Of a stretch of DNA of 7,287 nt, positions 5,948 through 7,287 are shown piece by piece. Below the pieces are notes generated by a model. The model saw only the letters and a list, made by a program, of their open reading frames with translations. It was not told where the DNA came from and made no database searches. This DNA is from Candidatus Methanofastidiosia archaeon (GTDB taxonomy: Archaea > Methanobacteriota_B > Thermococci > Methanofastidiosales > Methanofastidiosaceae). Location of the stretch: positions 1 through 7,287 of the forward strand of contig PWMA01000105.1 in the NCBI GenBank assembly GCA_003558335.1. Direction: 5' to 3'. The position numbers and the translations under genes are program-made. Each line of letters starts with the position of its first letter. The first letter of the stretch is position 1.

Positions 5948-6304
5948 TCACATTTTACCTTGAAGAACATCTTCTATTACTTTGTGAATTTGCTTGACAA
6001 GAAACGGTTTCTGGATTACCGTTGCAGCACCTGCATCTAGAGCTTCTTTAAATCTTTCTCTATATGCAGACACACCTATTACTGCCACATCTGGATTTTT
6101 AGATTTAGCGTGTTTTGTAACTTCTACACCTGAGATATCCGGAAGTTTTATGTCAATTATTAGTATTTCCGGATTTTCTCTATCGAAAATATCAATAGCT
6201 TCCCTGCCACTATCCGTAGTAAAGACTATATATTTTTTACTTAAGATTATATCATATAATTCAAGAAGTTCAATTTCATCTTCTACAACAAGGACCTTTA
6301 ACAT
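5948..6304 (-). CDS. Stand-alone response regulator receiver (CheY-like)
   Basis: This 118-residue protein is a receiver domain only, with no output domain. It has the acidic pocket E8-D9 (VVEDE), the phosphoacceptor D51 in LIIDIKLPDISG (48-59), the switch serine S79 in GVSAYR, and the invariant lysine K99 followed by P100 in VIQKPF. All key phosphorylation residues are therefore present, so it should accept phosphate from a histidine kinase. Stand-alone receivers act by protein-protein contact, as CheY does, or as phosphorelay intermediates. No histidine kinase or chemotaxis gene is in the window, so its partner is elsewhere. It is divergent from the PHP gene, has its own promoter (6330-6345) and is followed by T-tracts, so it looks monocistronic. 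Confidence 0.94.
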   Translation of the reverse strand: MLKVLVVEDEIELLELYDIILSKKYIVFTTDSGREAIDIFDRENPEILIIDIKLPDISGVEVTKHAKSKNPDVAVIGVSAYRERFKEALDAGAATVIQKPFLVKQIHKVIEDVLQGKM

Positions 6305-6329
6305 TATATCAAAGTACAGTTGATTTATT

Positions 6330-6345
6330 TATTTAAAACACTTTC
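6330..6345 (-). promoter_or_regulatory. Promoter of the receiver gene
   Basis: On the minus strand GAAAGTG (6345-6339) precedes TTTTAAATA (6338-6330). The expected start is near 6311, giving a leader of only a few bases before ATG 6304. No Shine-Dalgarno site is seen. It shares the 104-nt divergent region with the PHP promoter, which lies about 30 bp away. Confidence 0.55.
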
Positions 6346-6375
6346 TAATTAATATAATTGACTAGTTTAAGTTAA

Positions 6376-6389
6376 TTTTTTAAATATAA
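6376..6389 (+). promoter_or_regulatory. Promoter of the PHP gene
   Basis: TTTTTTAAATATAA contains a strong TATA element beginning about 29 nt before ATG 6409, the spacing expected of a leaderless transcript. No Shine-Dalgarno site lies before the ATG (ATACAAAAAGT precedes it). Confidence 0.55.
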
Positions 6390-6408
6390 TGTTAACAATA
6401 CAAAAAGT

Positions 6409-7062
6409 ATGGAAAGATTAAAACTTGATTTTCATATTCACTCTTATCATTCTCACGATGGGACCATGAAGCCTGAACAGATTCTTGAAGCTGCTATTTC
6501 TAAAAACATTGATGTTATTTCAATTACAGATCATAATTCGACGAAAGGAGGAATCGAATCTAGAGACTACGCAGAAAAAAAAGATTTACCTATAAGGGTA
6601 TTAGTTGGTCAAGAGATAAAAACACTTTCAGGAGAGATTATAGTAATAAATATTGAAGAAACTATTCCTGATGGCATGTCTCTAGAGGCTACATTAGAAT
6701 ATGGGAAAAAAGGATTCATTATTTCACCTCATCCTTTTGATAAATTTAGAAAAGGAATTGGAAATGAATTAGATCGTGTCAAAGATAGAATTGATGCAAT
6801 TGAAGTTTTCAATAGTAGGACTCTTATTTCTTCACATAACAATCTTGCAGACACTTATGCCAAAATTAACAAAATTCCAGGGGTAGCTGGTTCAGATGCT
6901 CATCTTTCAGAAGAGATCGGCTCTTCTTATTTTACGATAAAATCAAAAAAGACAAAGAACTCTATATTTAAGAGTATTAAAGAGGAAAAAATATCTATTT
7001 ATGGCCGCCAAACAGGATTAAAACCTCATATAAAAACAGGCCTGACTTCCTTATTTAAGTAG
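6409..7062 (+). CDS. PHP-domain metal-dependent phosphoesterase
   Basis: This 217-residue stand-alone PHP (polymerase and histidinol phosphatase) domain protein is probably a di- or tri-metal phosphoesterase. The four family motifs are complete: DFHIHS (H9, H11), then D17 in HSHDG; ITDHNS (D41, H42); VGQEI (E69); SPHPF (H108); and GSDAHL (D163, H165). N135 in EVFNSR also matches the family. Known relatives of this size act on nucleotides, oligoribonucleotides or phosphorylated small molecules; the substrate here cannot be told from sequence. Extra histidines H14 and H16 give a dense cluster HIHSYHSH near the active site. It appears to be expressed from its own leaderless promoter, divergent from the receiver gene. 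The left end of an insertion sequence begins about 25 nt after its stop, so the gene is intact but now abuts a mobile element. Confidence 0.92.
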   Translation: MERLKLDFHIHSYHSHDGTMKPEQILEAAISKNIDVISITDHNSTKGGIESRDYAEKKDLPIRVLVGQEIKTLSGEIIVINIEETIPDGMSLEATLEYGKKGFIISPHPFDKFRKGIGNELDRVKDRIDAIEVFNSRTLISSHNNLADTYAKINKIPGVAGSDAHLSEEIGSSYFTIKSKKTKNSIFKSIKEEKISIYGRQTGLKPHIKTGLTSLFK

Positions 7063-7112
7063 TATGTTTAATAACAAATACATTTATGGGTGCTTTGTTG
7101 CATAATTCAACC

Positions 7113-7125
7113 GCAAAGCTTAAAC
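7113..7125 (+). promoter_or_regulatory. Putative internal promoter of the transposase
   Basis: GCAAAG is followed by CTTAAAC (7119-7125), a BRE+TATA-like pair inside the presumed insertion sequence. The TATA element begins about 28 nt before ATG 7148, which predicts a start at or very near the ATG. Such a transcript would lack most or all of the 5' arm of the hairpin at 7138-7184. Confidence 0.4.
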
Positions 7126-7137
7126 CTTTTGCCAACC

Positions 7138-7184
7138 CTAACTGTTCATGAAAAGAAACTGGTCCAAATACAATGAACAGTTGG
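7138..7184 (+). repeat. Inverted repeat enclosing the transposase start codon
   Basis: AACTGTTCAT (7140-7149) and ATGAACAGTT (7173-7182) are a perfect 10-bp inverted repeat. In RNA it extends to 12 bp with a G-U pair (7139/7183) and a C-G pair (7138/7184). The loop is 23 nt. The AU of the AUG at 7148-7150 lies at the top of the 5' arm, so a longer transcript would fold over the start codon. Confidence 0.8.
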
Positions 7185-7287
7185 TAAAGAGAGGCGAATT
7201 CTATCTCAGTCTTGATTTTTTAGACAAAAATCAAGGAGAGCTAATGAAAATGAATAGGCAGAAGCGTGGCAGGCCTTTTACATATTC
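7148..7287 (+). CDS. Transposase, N-terminal fragment cut by the window edge
   Basis: The first 46 codons of a transposase run off the right edge. The start MKRNWSKYNEQLVKRGEFYL and the later KRGRPFTY match the N-terminus typical of archaeal and bacterial IS5-type DDE transposases (WxxYN..LVxRG, then a GRP motif before the catalytic domain). The DDE residues are outside the window, so activity cannot be judged. Codon use includes CGT, GGC and CAG, and base composition is slightly richer in G+C than the neighbours (about 36% by hand count), in line with transferred DNA. Its start codon is within an inverted repeat, and a second hairpin lies at codons 22-30. ATG 7148 is the only start that gives the full family N-terminus. 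Confidence 0.75.
   Translation, partial: MKRNWSKYNEQLVKRGEFYLSLDFLDKNQGELMKMNRQKRGRPFTY
7211..7235 (+). repeat. Short-loop inverted repeat inside the transposase gene
   Basis: CTTGATTTTT (7211-7220) and AAAAATCAAG (7226-7235) pair perfectly over 10 bp around a 5-nt loop (TAGAC). It lies within codons 22-30 of the transposase. The stem is mostly A-T, but the tight loop makes it a credible RNA hairpin or a recognition palindrome. Confidence 0.75.

Larger units (their letters stand above)
7088..7287 (+). mobile_element. Left end of an insertion sequence (probably IS5-like), partial
   Basis: GGGTGCTTTGTTGCATAA begins at 7088, about 60 nt before a transposase start codon. It resembles from memory the terminal repeats of IS5-group elements such as IS903 (GGCTTTGTTGAATAA). 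The element carries its own promoter-like GCAAAG plus CTTAAAC (7113-7125) and then the transposase N-terminus. The right end and any target duplication lie beyond the window, so the exact boundary is unproven and could be 7088-7092. A 6-bp inverted match (7092-7097 with 7114-7119) lies within the end. Confidence 0.6.

Noticed and set aside
5994..6323. Open frame of 109 codons on the plus strand
   Set aside because: It is antisense to the receiver gene, whose catalytic residues are all intact on the other strand.
7092..7119. GCTTTG / CAAAGC inverted match near the insertion-sequence end
   Set aside because: Only 6 bp with a 16-nt spacer. It could be part of a transposase binding site but is too short to list as a feature of its own.
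1..7287. CRISPR array, toxin-antitoxin pair, tRNA or defence system
   Set aside because: No spaced direct repeats, no tRNA-like segments and no defence-type domains were seen. Most genes belong to ordinary archaeal families.

Overview
This window comes from an AT-rich archaeal chromosome. The core information-processing genes are archaeal in type: transcription factor E, Pelota/Dom34, and the C/D-box RNP protein Nop5. The upstream regions carry archaeal BRE+TATA promoters (for example CGAAAAG-TTTAAATA). Translation signals are a mix of Shine-Dalgarno sites (GAGGTGAT) and promoters so close to the ATG that the mRNA should be leaderless or nearly so. The gene set (TFE, the TIGR00295-type HD protein, an Lrp/AsnC regulator, a stand-alone receiver) suggests a euryarchaeote, possibly from a methanogen-related lineage. 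The sequence alone does not allow a firmer placement.

Left part, + strand (1-2562): a promoter region with two good TATA elements leads into tfe. An HD-domain phosphohydrolase-like gene follows after 7 nt, so the two probably form one operon. Next comes a membrane-anchored SIMPL/DUF541 protein with its own promoter and a strong Shine-Dalgarno site, then an Lrp/AsnC-type regulator with its own promoter. In three of these genes the longest open frame starts upstream of the real start. The better starts are ATG 718, ATG 1317 and ATG 2119.

Middle part, - strand (6304 down to 2606): read in the direction of transcription the genes are a stand-alone CheY-like receiver, a small cysteine-paired winged-helix protein, a three-helix membrane protein, nop5, a cyclophilin-like (PF04126-type) protein and pelota. 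The last three are tightly packed (24 nt gap, then stop and start codons directly abutting) and probably form an RNP/ribosome-rescue operon. Fibrillarin, the usual archaeal neighbour of nop5, is not next to it. The run converges on the Lrp gene at an AT-rich palindrome.

Right part, + strand (6409-7287): a PHP-domain metal-dependent phosphoesterase is transcribed divergently from the receiver gene. After 25 nt comes what looks like the left end of an insertion sequence, with the first 46 codons of its transposase running off the window. The transposase start codon lies in a near-perfect hairpin whose 5' arm would be missing from transcripts made by the element's own promoter. This arrangement looks like protection against read-through transcription.

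Most of the window is ordinary archaeal core genome. I found no CRISPR array, tRNA, rRNA or defence cassette. The points most worth a second look are the transposase hairpins, the Cys-Cys-paired mini-regulator, and the nop5-cyclophilin-like-pelota cluster lacking fibrillarin.
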